Positions 52,022 through 61,188 of a DNA stretch of 64,000 bases are shown in pieces (the stretch's first letter is position 1; each line of letters starts with the position of its first letter). The stretch comes from JBBIWA01 sp037439425 (GTDB lineage Bacteria; Acidobacteriota; Blastocatellia; RBC074). Below the pieces are notes generated by a model that saw only the letters and a list, made by a program, of their open reading frames with translations, did no database searches and was not told the DNA's origin. The position numbers and the translations under genes are program-made. The DNA is taken from contig JBBIWA010000005.1 in assembly GCA_037439425.1 (NCBI GenBank), positions 82,111 through 146,110 on the forward strand, written 5' to 3'.

Positions 52022-53059
52022 ATGAGAGGATTCATTAGTTACAAAGACGCAGGGGTTGACATTGACGCAGCCAATCGTGCCAAGGTTCAGATCAAGCAAC
52101 TGGCGCGCAGCACCTTCAATGAAAATGTGCTTTCGGAAATCGGCAGCTTTGGTGGTATCTTCAGTGCCACGTTTACGGACGCGCGCGATCCGGTACTGGT
52201 GGCCAGTTGCGATGGTGTGGGTACCAAACTCAAGATCGCTTTCGCCACTGGTATCCATCACACCATCGGCTACGACTTGGTGGCGCACTGTGTGGATGAC
52301 ATTCTGGTGCAGGGCGCAAGGCCGCTCTTTTTCCTCGATTACATTGCTACGGGCAGGCTGAAGCCGGAAGTGGTGGCTCAGATCGTGGAAGGTCTGGCGC
52401 GCGGTTGTCGCGAAGCTGGTTGCGCGCTGTTGGGCGGCGAGACGGCTGAGATGCCGGGCTTTTATGCTGATGGCGAATATGACGTGGCGGGTTTCATCGT
52501 TGGAGTGGTTGATCGCTCGAAACTCATCAACGGTTGGCGCATCACAGCGGGCGATGTGGTGATTGGTCTGCCTTCGCTGGGACTTCACACCAACGGCTAC
52601 AGTCTGGCGCGCAAGCTGCTGTTAGAAATAGCTGGTTACCAGATTGACACGCACGTACCAGAGCTAGGCTGCACCGTGGGCGAAGAGTTGCTCAAGCCGC
52701 ACAGGAACTATTTGCCCGCCCTGAATCACCTGATCGAACGCGAAGGAGTGATCAAGGGTCTAGCCCACATCACTGGCGGTGGCCTGGTCGAAAACATCCC
52801 CCGCATCCTGCCAAGCAACGTAGATGTGGTGCTGAAGGAAGGTAGTTGGCCGATGCTACCCGTCTTCGATCTCTTGCAGCGAATTGGCAACCTGCCGCGC
52901 GAAGAAATGTTGCGCACCTTCAACCTCGGCATCGGCATGGTAGTCATCCTCAGTCCACAGTATTTCAGCATGGTCAAAGACCACCTCGCGCAGGCGGGAG
53001 AAAGTTATTACCTAATCGGCGAGGTGGTTGATGGGGAAGGCAAAGTCAAGTTCGTATAA
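52022..53059 (+). CDS. purM: Phosphoribosylformylglycinamidine cyclo-ligase
   Basis: 345 residues from ATG at 52022 (GGGAG 8 bp upstream). Purine step 5, making AIR. The start ISYKDAGVDIDAANRAKVQI, the loop VASCDGVGTKLKIAFATGIH, MPGFYADGEYDVAGFIVGVV, the TNGYSLARKLLLEI helix and AHITGGGLVENIPRILPSNV are PurM hallmarks. The upstream in-frame residues from 52001 are not needed. It closes a plus-strand run with purF. Confidence 0.95.
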   Translation: MRGFISYKDAGVDIDAANRAKVQIKQLARSTFNENVLSEIGSFGGIFSATFTDARDPVLVASCDGVGTKLKIAFATGIHHTIGYDLVAHCVDDILVQGARPLFFLDYIATGRLKPEVVAQIVEGLARGCREAGCALLGGETAEMPGFYADGEYDVAGFIVGVVDRSKLINGWRITAGDVVIGLPSLGLHTNGYSLARKLLLEIAGYQIDTHVPELGCTVGEELLKPHRNYLPALNHLIEREGVIKGLAHITGGGLVENIPRILPSNVDVVLKEGSWPMLPVFDLLQRIGNLPREEMLRTFNLGIGMVVILSPQYFSMVKDHLAQAGESYYLIGEVVDGEGKVKFV

Positions 53060-53136
53060 CAGAGATGACTAATGTGTGATAAGTCAGGAGTAAGCGATCG
53101 CTCTCCACATCACGCATTACGCATCATACATCACTT

Positions 53137-55653
53137 ATGAAAAAGCTCCCTTTTCGTCGCGTATTAACTGCTCTCTGCATTGGTAGCCTCATCTTCTCTC
53201 ATCAGATTATTGCCCAGCAGTCGCCGCCGAAGCGGTTCGAGCTGACAATAGACAACATCATGAGAGGGCCGGACCTGGTCGGTTATACACCAAGCCAGGT
53301 CTATTGGTCGCAAGACAGCCAGCGCGTCTACTTCCGCTGGAAGCGCGCAGGCGAACCGCGCTTGAAAGAGCCTGATCTGTATGTCGTCAATCGCGATGGC
53401 AGCGGGCTGCGCAAGCTCAGCGAAGAAGAAGCAAGACAGCAACCGCCCGCCTTCGGTGAACTGTCCAAAGACAAGCGATACACCCTCTTCACCGAAGAGG
53501 GGGATATCTATCTTTACGATCACGTGAAGGGCGAGCGCCGGCAGATCACGCGCACCGTGGAGAGCGAAAGCAACGTGCACTTTACGCGCGATCAAAAGCA
53601 CATCTACTTTACGCGGCAGAATAATCTTTACGTGATGGCGCTTGATGGCGGCTCGCTCGTTCAAGTCACTGATATTCGCACCGGCGGTGCCGCTGATCAG
53701 ACGATGGCGCAAGCTAGGGGCGGTAGCGGTTTCGGCCTTCAGCGACAGAGGGAGCAGTCACAGCAGCGCGGCACTGAAAGCCAGGAGTTTCTCAAACAGG
53801 AAGAGCGCAAACTGATTGAAGCTGTGCGCGAACGCGCTGAGCAGCGTGAGGAGCAGGAGAAGAGGCGCAAAGAGCGTGAAAAGCGCCAGCCTTTCAATCT
53901 TCCGCCTGGCCAATCGGTGTCGAATCTCACTCTCTCACCCGATGGCCAGTATGTCATCGCCACGGTTGTGCAGGCGGCGACTGGCGCGAAGAATACGATC
54001 GTGCCTAACTACGTCACCGAGTCGGCCTACACTGAACAGATCACTGCCCGGACCAAAGTCGGCGATGCGCAAGGGCGGACGCGGATGGCAATCATTAGTG
54101 CCGAAACCGGTGAGGTCAAATGGGTAGATCACGGCCAGCGTGGACCGGTTGCTGAAACGAGCTCGCAAACCTCAACCCAATCGCAGACCGAAACGAGTAG
54201 GCAAGCTCAAGGGCGCGAGCGCGAGGTGCAGCTTTTCAACTTGCAGTGGTCAGAAGATGGACAGCGCGCAGCACTGCTGGCCCGTTCGGCCGACAATAAA
54301 GATCGCTGGGTGCTGCTGCTGGATCCAGCGACGGGCAAGACGAAGGTGCTTGATCATCTGCACGATGAGGCCTGGATCGGGGGCCCTGGCGCCTTCACGC
54401 TCGGCTGGTTGCCTGATAATAAAACGGTCTATTTCCAGTCGGAGCGCGACGGCTATGCGCATCTTTACACCGTCTCAGCCGATGGTGGCGAGCCGGTGCA
54501 GTTGACTTCGGGCCGGTTTGAAGTCTCTGAGGTCAGGCTGTCGCAAGATAAGACGAAGTTCTATTTCACTTCGAGCGAAGTCAGCCCGGCTGAGCGCCAC
54601 TTCTACTCGATGCACATTGCCGGCGGAGCACGCACCAGGATCAGCTCGCTGCCTGGCCACAATCAAGTCGTCATTTCACCTGACGAGACGATGCTAGCCA
54701 TCATCCGTTCCTACAGCAACAAGCCGCCAGAGCTTTATCTGGCACCCAATGCGGCTGGAGCGGAAGCCAGGCAAGTGACGACTTCGCCCGCCGCAGAATT
54801 CTTCTCCTACAACTGGATTGATCCGCCGATAGTTCACTTCAAGGCGCGCGATGGCGCGATGGTTCCAGCGCGGCTCTACAAACCGGCGAACTTTCAGAAA
54901 GGCGGCCCGGCGGTCATCTTCGTGCACGGCGCTGGTTATTTGCAGAACGTGCATAAGTGGTGGAGCTCTTACTACCGTGAGTATATGTTCCACCATCTGC
55001 TCATGGAGCGCGGCTACATGGTGATAGATGTGGATTACCGAGCATCGGCCGGTTACGGCCGCGATTGGCGTACAGCCATCTATCGCCATATGGGTGGCAA
55101 GGATTTGACCGATCAGGTAGATGCTGCGCGCTATCTGGTAGCAGAGCATGGCGCAGACCCGAAACGGATTGGCATTTACGGTGGCAGCTACGGTGGCTTC
55201 ATCACGCTGATGGCGATGTTTACCGAGCCGGATGTCTTTGCGGCCGGCGCGGCGTTGCGGCCCGTGACCGATTGGGCGCACTACAATCATCCTTACACCT
55301 CGAACATTCTCAATCTGCCGCAAGCGGATGCGGAAGCTTACCGTCGCAGCTCACCGATCTACTTTGCTGAAGGGTTAAAGGGTGCCCTGCTCATCTGCCA
55401 CGGCATGGTGGATGTCAACGTGCATTTTCAAGACACCGTACGATTGGTGCAGCGGTTGATCGAATTGCGGAAGGAGAATTGGGAGCTGGCCGTCTATCCG
55501 GTTGAAGATCACGGTTTCGTCCAACCGTCGAGCTGGGCCGATCAATACAAGCGGATTCTCAAGCTGTTTGAAACGCATCTGCGGCCAGGCCTCGAGCGAT
55601 CACCCGTGATAGATAGTGCGGCGAGCAAGCAACGTTCACCACGAAAGCAGTAA
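53137..55653 (+). CDS. Secreted S9-family peptidase (dipeptidyl-peptidase IV-like)
   Basis: 838 residues. Signal peptide MKKLPFRRVLTALCIGSLIF ending near IIAQQ. The first about 560 residues form a WD40-like beta-propeller (repeated LSPDGQYV, FTRDQKHIYFTRQN and YFTSS units), with a Glu/Gln/Arg-rich insert (about 195-255). The C-terminal alpha/beta hydrolase has nucleophile Ser684 (YGGSYGG), Asp759 (HGMVDVN) and His792 (VEDHGF). Such peptidases cut dipeptides after proline or similar. It starts 77 bp after purM. Confidence 0.9.
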   Translation: MKKLPFRRVLTALCIGSLIFSHQIIAQQSPPKRFELTIDNIMRGPDLVGYTPSQVYWSQDSQRVYFRWKRAGEPRLKEPDLYVVNRDGSGLRKLSEEEARQQPPAFGELSKDKRYTLFTEEGDIYLYDHVKGERRQITRTVESESNVHFTRDQKHIYFTRQNNLYVMALDGGSLVQVTDIRTGGAADQTMAQARGGSGFGLQRQREQSQQRGTESQEFLKQEERKLIEAVRERAEQREEQEKRRKEREKRQPFNLPPGQSVSNLTLSPDGQYVIATVVQAATGAKNTIVPNYVTESAYTEQITARTKVGDAQGRTRMAIISAETGEVKWVDHGQRGPVAETSSQTSTQSQTETSRQAQGREREVQLFNLQWSEDGQRAALLARSADNKDRWVLLLDPATGKTKVLDHLHDEAWIGGPGAFTLGWLPDNKTVYFQSERDGYAHLYTVSADGGEPVQLTSGRFEVSEVRLSQDKTKFYFTSSEVSPAERHFYSMHIAGGARTRISSLPGHNQVVISPDETMLAIIRSYSNKPPELYLAPNAAGAEARQVTTSPAAEFFSYNWIDPPIVHFKARDGAMVPARLYKPANFQKGGPAVIFVHGAGYLQNVHKWWSSYYREYMFHHLLMERGYMVIDVDYRASAGYGRDWRTAIYRHMGGKDLTDQVDAARYLVAEHGADPKRIGIYGGSYGGFITLMAMFTEPDVFAAGAALRPVTDWAHYNHPYTSNILNLPQADAEAYRRSSPIYFAEGLKGALLICHGMVDVNVHFQDTVRLVQRLIELRKENWELAVYPVEDHGFVQPSSWADQYKRILKLFETHLRPGLERSPVIDSAASKQRSPRKQ

Positions 55654-55939
55654 AAGGCGCTGCTACCTCCGGATCTGCAACCGTTCTTTCATCATCTCTG
55701 CAATGGCTCTCGCAGCTACAGGCTCAAGTTCATCTATTACAAGGTACCTGTGCTGCCAAGCCAGGCCCTCCGCCTCGCAGCTGGAAGTGGGAGCAGATGA
55801 TCAGCGGTCCACTCTGTGTCTCGTTACCGGTTGATTTTATCTGCTTGCAAGTTGCACCGGATCACCATAAGCTAGCCACAAGCACAAGGCTTGTCAGCCC
55901 TTGTTAGTTTTAACTGCCCCCAGTGGAAAAGCTCTCCCT

Positions 55940-58423
55940 ATGATTGAATGCCTGAAGCGGACTTCAAGATTTATCTCGTTGTGGGCGCTTGTCAGTTTGC
56001 TCCCCGCAGCGACTTTGGCTCAGGATCGAGTGCTGGTTGGGGCCTACGACGTGGCACATTTCAATGGTTTGGTCTTCATCGCCAATGAGGAAAACTTTTT
56101 CGGCCTCCGGTTTCTCGTCTACCGTCAGGGCGAATCGCTGGAGGATGCTCCTTCAACCCAGCACATCGCCGAGCTTGGGCCACAGGCGCCCGATGGCTCA
56201 TATGCGCGCATTCGCTGGCAATCCCATCTCAAAGGTCAAGGTGTGATCACGCTGCGCTGGAGCCGGATCAATCAACGTGTTGTCATTGGCCGTTTGACTG
56301 TACCAGCCGGTTTGCGCGTGGCGCTGGAGGTCTATCGGCCCTGGGATCACACGCGCAATGAGAGGAGGTGGGTGAACTTCATCGTCCAGGGTGACAAAAG
56401 AACCATCCTGGGTGAGACGCTCCATCACAAGAACCCCAAGCCTGCCTTGCGCCGATTTCTGGTGAGGACAGATCGCGAAGCTGCGGGCGCTGCCAGCTAT
56501 AATGACCCAACGGAGATGCGGCAGTTGCTGGTCAAGAATGGGCACGCTTATCCTATCTCCACCCATTACATAGCTGGTTATGGATTGAGTAGCCACAGCA
56601 TGCTGAGCTTTGAAATGGCGGAGAATCCCGCGCTCGGTTTTGTGGCCATGGTTGGCGATGAGGTAGAGGCCATGGGGCGCGAAGCAGATGCACTGCTTGA
56701 GAAGTCCCTTCCAGAATTGCTTGACCAAGCTGAGAAGCAATACGAAGCCCGGCGCGTGGTGAGCAACGGTTTTATTGGCGAGGCAGTTGAAGCCATCAAT
56801 CGTGCACTGCACTGGAACCTACTTTACATTCCGGAGCGAAGGATCGAGTACATCGCTGCCGCGCGTGATCGGTTGCGCGGGCCGTGGCAATTGGTCTCTC
56901 ATTGGGATAGCTTCTTTCTCAGCTTAATGATGGCTCTGACTGATCCTCAGCGGGCCTCTTCTTCGATCCGCGCCATTCTCGAAGCGCAAAGTCCGGATGG
57001 GCGCATTCCTTCCAGCTACGGTTTGCAGGACCGGCCGCAGAACGAGGCTCCGCTGTTGGCTGGCCGATCAATGCCGCCCATTGGCGCGCTTGTCACCTGG
57101 AAGGTTTATCTAGCCACGCAGGACTTGGAGCTGCTGGTCGCCTCCTATCCGCACCTGAAGCAGTGGAATGAATGGTGGTTTGCCAATCGCGGTGATGGCC
57201 AGGCGTGGCGCGATGGCAACGGCGATGGATTGCTGGAGTGGGGTTACGATGCGGAGCTTGAATACGGCGAGCCTGGCGCGCGCGCCTTACCCAACGCTGC
57301 GAAAGCCTTAAATGCGTATTACGAGACTGGGCTGGATGATAGCCCGCAGTGGAGCGGAGAGACGAGACTTCAAGACGAATCAGGCCAAAATCAGCCACCC
57401 AACAGAGTGAAGTACAACGAAAAGACGCATACCCTGGAACTGACACCCGTGGGTCTCAATGCGCTATATGCGCTTGATGCAGAGATCCTGATGTTAATGG
57501 CGCGCGAGTTAGGACTGAATGCCGATGCGGCAGAGTTTGAGGCGCGCGCACAAAGGATCAAGCAGTTAATCAACGAAAAGCTATGGAGTGAAGAGGATGG
57601 GCTTTACCTCAATCGCTATTGGGATGGCCGTTTCTCGCGCCGCTTGACTCCAGAGATTTTTTATCCGCTGCTGGCGGGCATTCCTGATGAGGCACGCGCC
57701 AGGCGAATAGTTTCGAGGCTGCTCGACACAAAGAAGTTCTGGGGAGAGTATGTGCTGCCTTCAGTAGCGCGCGACGATCCAGCATTTCTGGAGCAACGTT
57801 ACTGGCGTGGTCGCATCTGGTCGCCGATGAACTACCTGGTCTACGCTGGCTTGAAGCGTTACGGCTTCAACGCGGAAGCAGCCGAGCTGGCGCGCAAGAC
57901 AACGGCACTGGCACGCGCGGCGTGGGAGCGCGATGGCAGGTTGTACGAGAGTTACTCAGGTGTGAATGGGCGAGGCGGTTATGGACAGGGCGATTCGTCG
58001 GTTGCCTCCTTTGGCGGCCTGATGCACCTGTTGGGGATCGAAGAGGTCTTCAGTGCCGATCCCTGGTCGGGGCTGACGATTGGCAGTCCGACGGCGACAG
58101 ATGAAGCGCGCCTCGAGCGAGTGCGTTTCGGAACGGACAGCTATGATGTTATTGCTGGCCCCGAAAAGACCTGTGTGCGGCGTAATGGTCAACTCGAAAT
58201 TGAGTTTGCTGGGGCAGTGCGCTTGCGCACTTATCGCGCCAATGAGCGAGCCATTACCTTTACGATCGAGACAGCAAGCGAAGTGCGCGGGCGAGTACCT
58301 GCAGTAGAGGCGCGCTCCCTGGCAGTGATGATAGATGAAAAAATGGCGGTGCGCTCTGCGCCCGGGGAAGAGGCTATTTTTAAAGTGAAGGCAGGAGTTC
58401 ACCGCCTGATCATTCTCAAGTAA
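55940..58423 (+). CDS. Secreted GH63/MGH1-like glycoside hydrolase
   Basis: 827 residues from ATG at 55940. Signal peptide SRFISLWALVSLLPAATLAQ. The C-terminal (alpha/alpha)6 barrel of the GH63/mannosylglycerate-hydrolase-like group is clear: GPWQLVSHWDSFFLSLMMAL (about 309-328), RDGNGDGLLEWGYDAELEYG, GLYLNRYWDGRFSRRLTPEI, FWGEYVLPSVARDD, YWRGRIWSPMNYLVYAGLKR and YESYSGVNGRGGYGQGDSSV. The Asp/Glu pair in the barrel would be catalytic. The substrate is likely a mannosyl- or glucosyl-linked oligosaccharide; not determined. The N-terminal 290 residues form beta-sandwich-like modules. Confidence 0.85.
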   Translation: MIECLKRTSRFISLWALVSLLPAATLAQDRVLVGAYDVAHFNGLVFIANEENFFGLRFLVYRQGESLEDAPSTQHIAELGPQAPDGSYARIRWQSHLKGQGVITLRWSRINQRVVIGRLTVPAGLRVALEVYRPWDHTRNERRWVNFIVQGDKRTILGETLHHKNPKPALRRFLVRTDREAAGAASYNDPTEMRQLLVKNGHAYPISTHYIAGYGLSSHSMLSFEMAENPALGFVAMVGDEVEAMGREADALLEKSLPELLDQAEKQYEARRVVSNGFIGEAVEAINRALHWNLLYIPERRIEYIAAARDRLRGPWQLVSHWDSFFLSLMMALTDPQRASSSIRAILEAQSPDGRIPSSYGLQDRPQNEAPLLAGRSMPPIGALVTWKVYLATQDLELLVASYPHLKQWNEWWFANRGDGQAWRDGNGDGLLEWGYDAELEYGEPGARALPNAAKALNAYYETGLDDSPQWSGETRLQDESGQNQPPNRVKYNEKTHTLELTPVGLNALYALDAEILMLMARELGLNADAAEFEARAQRIKQLINEKLWSEEDGLYLNRYWDGRFSRRLTPEIFYPLLAGIPDEARARRIVSRLLDTKKFWGEYVLPSVARDDPAFLEQRYWRGRIWSPMNYLVYAGLKRYGFNAEAAELARKTTALARAAWERDGRLYESYSGVNGRGGYGQGDSSVASFGGLMHLLGIEEVFSADPWSGLTIGSPTATDEARLERVRFGTDSYDVIAGPEKTCVRRNGQLEIEFAGAVRLRTYRANERAITFTIETASEVRGRVPAVEARSLAVMIDEKMAVRSAPGEEAIFKVKAGVHRLIILK

Positions 58424-58488
58424 CGCTGCAACCGATGATGAGTAAGGAGCTGGTGGCAGCTTTCCGTATGCCACTTATCGCTGCCATC

Positions 58489-59184
58489 CTACTGCCGTCT
58501 AGGCGAGTATTTCGCGAGCGTTTGCGGATAGATTTGTATACTGGATGGGGTGCGCGTCCTGGCCTCGACAAGAATATCTCGAGCCGAGATCGCTTTGCCA
58601 TAAACATCCTCGTTGGCTTCCTTGTCTTGCGCAATCACCGCACCCTTCAATTCAAGCCCGGCAAAGAGGCCGCGGCTGCGCGAATAGGAAAGAATTTGCG
58701 CTTTCATCAGCAGGTCGGTCGAGACGTGTGTGTTGCGACCGACCGGACCGGCTGAAGCCGCTGCGCTAGCACCGATTTCAAACTTGTCTTTGAGTAAACC
58801 TTCCACTCCTTGTTCGTTCATAATCAGCAGGACAAGGTCCACTGCTTGCCCGCCGATCTGGAGCCCGAAGCTGCCGCCGCCGATGGTGAAAAAGGCAGGG
58901 GCACCCCACGACCCAGCCGCCCGGCGACAGCTAATCAAGCCTTTGCCAAACTGGCCGCCTATGATAAAGCCACCTTTTTTTACCGAGGGGAAAACGGCAA
59001 TGCACTCAGCCTTATCTAGCAGTTGTTGGGGAATACCCTGATCAGGAGCCCCCATGATCTCGCGGAAAGCCAAGGCTGCTTTGCGCGCCCGTTCGCGCTC
59101 TTCTCGATCCGAGCCCGCTGAAGCCCGGCTTAACAAACCCAAACACGCAACTAATGCTAATGCGACTGTGAATAGTTGTTTCAT
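58489..59184 (-). CDS. SYLF (Ysc84) lipid-binding domain protein
   Basis: 231 residues with a signal peptide (MKQLFTVALALVACLGLLSR, to about ASA). The SYLF domain spans about 50-210: LDKAECIAVFPSVKKGGFII, GGQFGKGLISCRR, WGAPAFFTIGGGSFGLQIGG then QAVDLVLLIMNEQGVEGLLK, and SRSRGLFAGLELKGAVI. SYLF domains bind phosphoinositides in eukaryotes; bacterial members are periplasmic or secreted with unknown ligands. GAGGAGG before the ATG is strong. It is convergent with the glycosidase gene. Confidence 0.9.
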   Translation of the reverse strand: MKQLFTVALALVACLGLLSRASAGSDREERERARKAALAFREIMGAPDQGIPQQLLDKAECIAVFPSVKKGGFIIGGQFGKGLISCRRAAGSWGAPAFFTIGGGSFGLQIGGQAVDLVLLIMNEQGVEGLLKDKFEIGASAAASAGPVGRNTHVSTDLLMKAQILSYSRSRGLFAGLELKGAVIAQDKEANEDVYGKAISARDILVEARTRTPSSIQIYPQTLAKYSPRRQ

Positions 59185-59355
59185 TAGTCCTCCTCTAAAT
59201 GGTCAGACGGCTAGTTAGCTCGAAAGGAGAATTGAGTAAAGGGAGTGCTCTCAGTTCCCCAGAGTTGATAGCTTGTTGATTTTGTCCTCTTCTTTTCTAA
59301 CGCTACGAAGCCGGGTTTGCAAGTATTCAGGATCAGAATTTAAGGAGCCAAGTTG

Positions 59356-60063
59356 TCAAGGCAAAGAATCGGCGCGAGGCCCAGTTGGAGGCTGCTCGCG
59401 GCCGCTGGCTTCTTCTGGGTGGCGAGCCTTGTACTCCGACCACAGGTGAGAGACTTTAATGCGATAGGTGACCAGTTCTCGACTCACATTGAAGTGGTGC
59501 GCGATCTCTAGCGCCGTCTTCCCCCGCAGCACTAAGCGACGCAAAGCCGTGAAGGGCACCAGTGCAGCCGCGCCTACAGCATAGGCCTCTTCCTCATCAG
59601 CCTGGTTGTAATCGCGGGCCACGGTTTTGCCGTGTTCATTCTGTGCCACAATCGCGAGGCGGTTAGCCCGGTGTCCGAGAAAGACGTGACAGAGCTCTTC
59701 CATCAGCGTGGCATTGTTACGTTGCCGCCCGTGCTTAGGGTTCAAAATCACTAGCCGCCAGCCATCAGGCAGCGGTTGTGAACAGGTGCCACCAGACCAG
59801 GCATCAGCGCCTTCACCTAGCAGATGTTCCCGAGCCTGTGATGAGAGGCCTTCGATCTGATCGAAATCTATGACCAGCAACTTGGCAAAGCGCGCCAGAG
59901 CAAACGGATCAAGAGGCTCATCATCTCGCCGCAGACCAGCGAATTGGCGAATCCCTTGCGCGCGCGCCTCATACTTTCTCCCTTTGGGAGTTGGGGGCAA
60001 CAGCTTCTCCTCAAACTCTTCTAGCAGCTGCCCCTGTCGGATTGTAGGCTTTTTCTTCCTCAC
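59356..60063 (-). CDS. ImmA/IrrE-like protein with altered metal motif
   Basis: 235 residues. The ImmA/IrrE region runs about 70-185: RLVILNPKHGRQRNNATLME, then E-L-C-H-VFLGH. The usual HExxH reads EELCH (E122-E123-L-C-H126), with His131 following, so the first zinc His is replaced by Glu, a change seen in an ImmA subgroup. An HTH-like tail (ALEIAHHFNVSRELVTYRIK) is present. It follows the XRE gene on the same strand but is separated from it by a hairpin. The pair resembles repressor-antirepressor sets of mobile elements. Whether it still cleaves is doubtful. Confidence 0.75.
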   Translation of the reverse strand: MRKKKPTIRQGQLLEEFEEKLLPPTPKGRKYEARAQGIRQFAGLRRDDEPLDPFALARFAKLLVIDFDQIEGLSSQAREHLLGEGADAWSGGTCSQPLPDGWRLVILNPKHGRQRNNATLMEELCHVFLGHRANRLAIVAQNEHGKTVARDYNQADEEEAYAVGAAALVPFTALRRLVLRGKTALEIAHHFNVSRELVTYRIKVSHLWSEYKARHPEEASGREQPPTGPRADSLP

Positions 60064-60121
60064 AGCTTGATCGCATATTCAGTTCAGGTTTCGTGCTTTC
60101 CCGCTCCCCCCAATAGCATAA

Positions 60122-60151
60122 TGGCCGCGTTGCCTAATCACAACGCGGCCA
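60122..60151 (-). terminator. Strong hairpin between XRE and ImmA-like genes
   Basis: Perfect 11-bp stem TGGCCGCGTTG (60122-60132) with CAACGCGGCCA (60141-60151). On the minus strand it lies after the XRE stop and is followed by TTATGCTATT, a weak T-tract. It would reduce read-through from XRE to the ImmA-like gene. Confidence 0.55.
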
Positions 60152-60208
60152 CTCCATTTTCTGGCCCAGACTACGGCTCCGAGCCCTTCGTGGTAAAGGG
60201 GCCTCTAC

Positions 60209-60631
60209 TTACTTCTTCCGTTCCTGCTGCTTCTCCGCGCTAGCACGGCTGAACTGGTGATAGGCGACGCGGAACAACTCCGCCAGTGCCTTTGCCGTCT
60301 CAGGGGTGAGATTGCGATCTGCCCTGAGGTGGGCCTCAACAATGTCGGGAGTGGCTTCCTGCGGATAATAGATAACCGGTTTAGCCTCCTCATCGCTCAG
60401 CTGCGGTCCCCCTACAATTCGCTCAATCGGCATGTTCAACCACGCTGCCAGACGCGCAATATTGTCCGCATCCGGTTTGCCCGTGCCATTCTCGATCCGC
60501 GAAAGGGTAGAGGCAGAAACACCCGTCACCTGCGCCACGGCACGTAAACTCATGCCCAGCTCTTCCCGCTTTCGCTTGATCACGCGCCCAAGCTCGCTAG
60601 TGTTAACTAAGCTGTTAGATAGTTCCGTCAC
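60209..60631 (-). CDS. XRE-family transcriptional regulator
   Basis: 140 residues from GTG at 60631, with GGAGG 9 bp upstream; a longer frame to 60748 has no such signal. The Cro/C1 HTH spans about 13-67: LGRVIKRKREELGMSLRAVA, QVTGVSASTLSRIENGTGKP and DADNIARLAAWLNMPIERIV. A conserved helical C-terminus follows (TPETAKALAELFRVAYHQFS). It is the likely repressor for the divergent plus-strand genes, with candidate operators at 61058-61092. A short GCCCAACA/TGTTGGGC hairpin (60743-60765) lies 110 bp upstream. Confidence 0.85.
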   Translation of the reverse strand: MTELSNSLVNTSELGRVIKRKREELGMSLRAVAQVTGVSASTLSRIENGTGKPDADNIARLAAWLNMPIERIVGGPQLSDEEAKPVIYYPQEATPDIVEAHLRADRNLTPETAKALAELFRVAYHQFSRASAEKQQERKK

Positions 60632-61057
60632 TTTCTTCGCCTCCTTCCTGGACGCTGCAATGATTAGGTCGCCTCGCCCCAGATTAGGGCTCAAGAAGAA
60701 CGCTCGCGTTGAGCGGCTGCCGGAGCCTGAAGCGCCGAGGAGGCCCAACAGCTGTGATGTTGGGCTGTCCGCTCGAACGCGTGGTGGGACTGCATATTGT
60801 TACTCACCTACTCAAGACCAAACTTTAGATTTCCTGGCCGTCTGGCTCGGCTACACAAGCGAGGGGAAAGCCAGGAGAAGACTCGCCCTGCCTCAAGACC
60901 CAGCCGCCAGGATGCTCGAGTTTGGCAACCGTGAGATCGATAGTTGGGTACCACCCCTTTAATCATCTGGCGCTTCGACTTAAAGCTCGCTGCGCACCCT
61001 TTTGCAGCAGAGACATTACCACAGGGCGAGTGCTGGATGCAAGACTTTGTTTTACGC
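60632..61057. other. Divergent intergenic region of the XRE/SWIM-Rad52 module
   Basis: About 425 bp between the XRE start and the promoter of the Rad52 gene. It contains a perfect 8-bp hairpin, GCCCAACA/TGTTGGGC (60743-60765). One plus-strand frame ending at 60962 has a soft coding look (DFLAVWLGYTSEGKARRRLA), but no start or family, and is not called. Confidence 0.4.
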
Positions 61058-61092
61058 TTGCAACAAAAAGTTGTTTATGGTACATTGTTGCA
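61058..61092 (+). promoter_or_regulatory. Promoter with overlapping inverted operator half-sites
   Basis: TTGCAA (61058-61063), a 17-nt spacer and TACATT (61081-61086) form a sigma70-type promoter. TTGCAACAA (61058-61066) is mirrored by TTGTTGCA (61085-61092), and AACAA/TTGTT repeats lie between (61062-61075). Half-sites that cover both promoter elements are a typical repressor arrangement. The ATG of the controlled gene is about 100 bp downstream. Confidence 0.6.
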
Positions 61093-61188
61093 CAGATGAA
61101 ACAAGATGTGCAGGTGAGGATGGAGAGAGAATCTAGGGGAGACGAGAAAGCGCATCATTAATTTTTTTATCTATGGAGGAGCAGAAAA

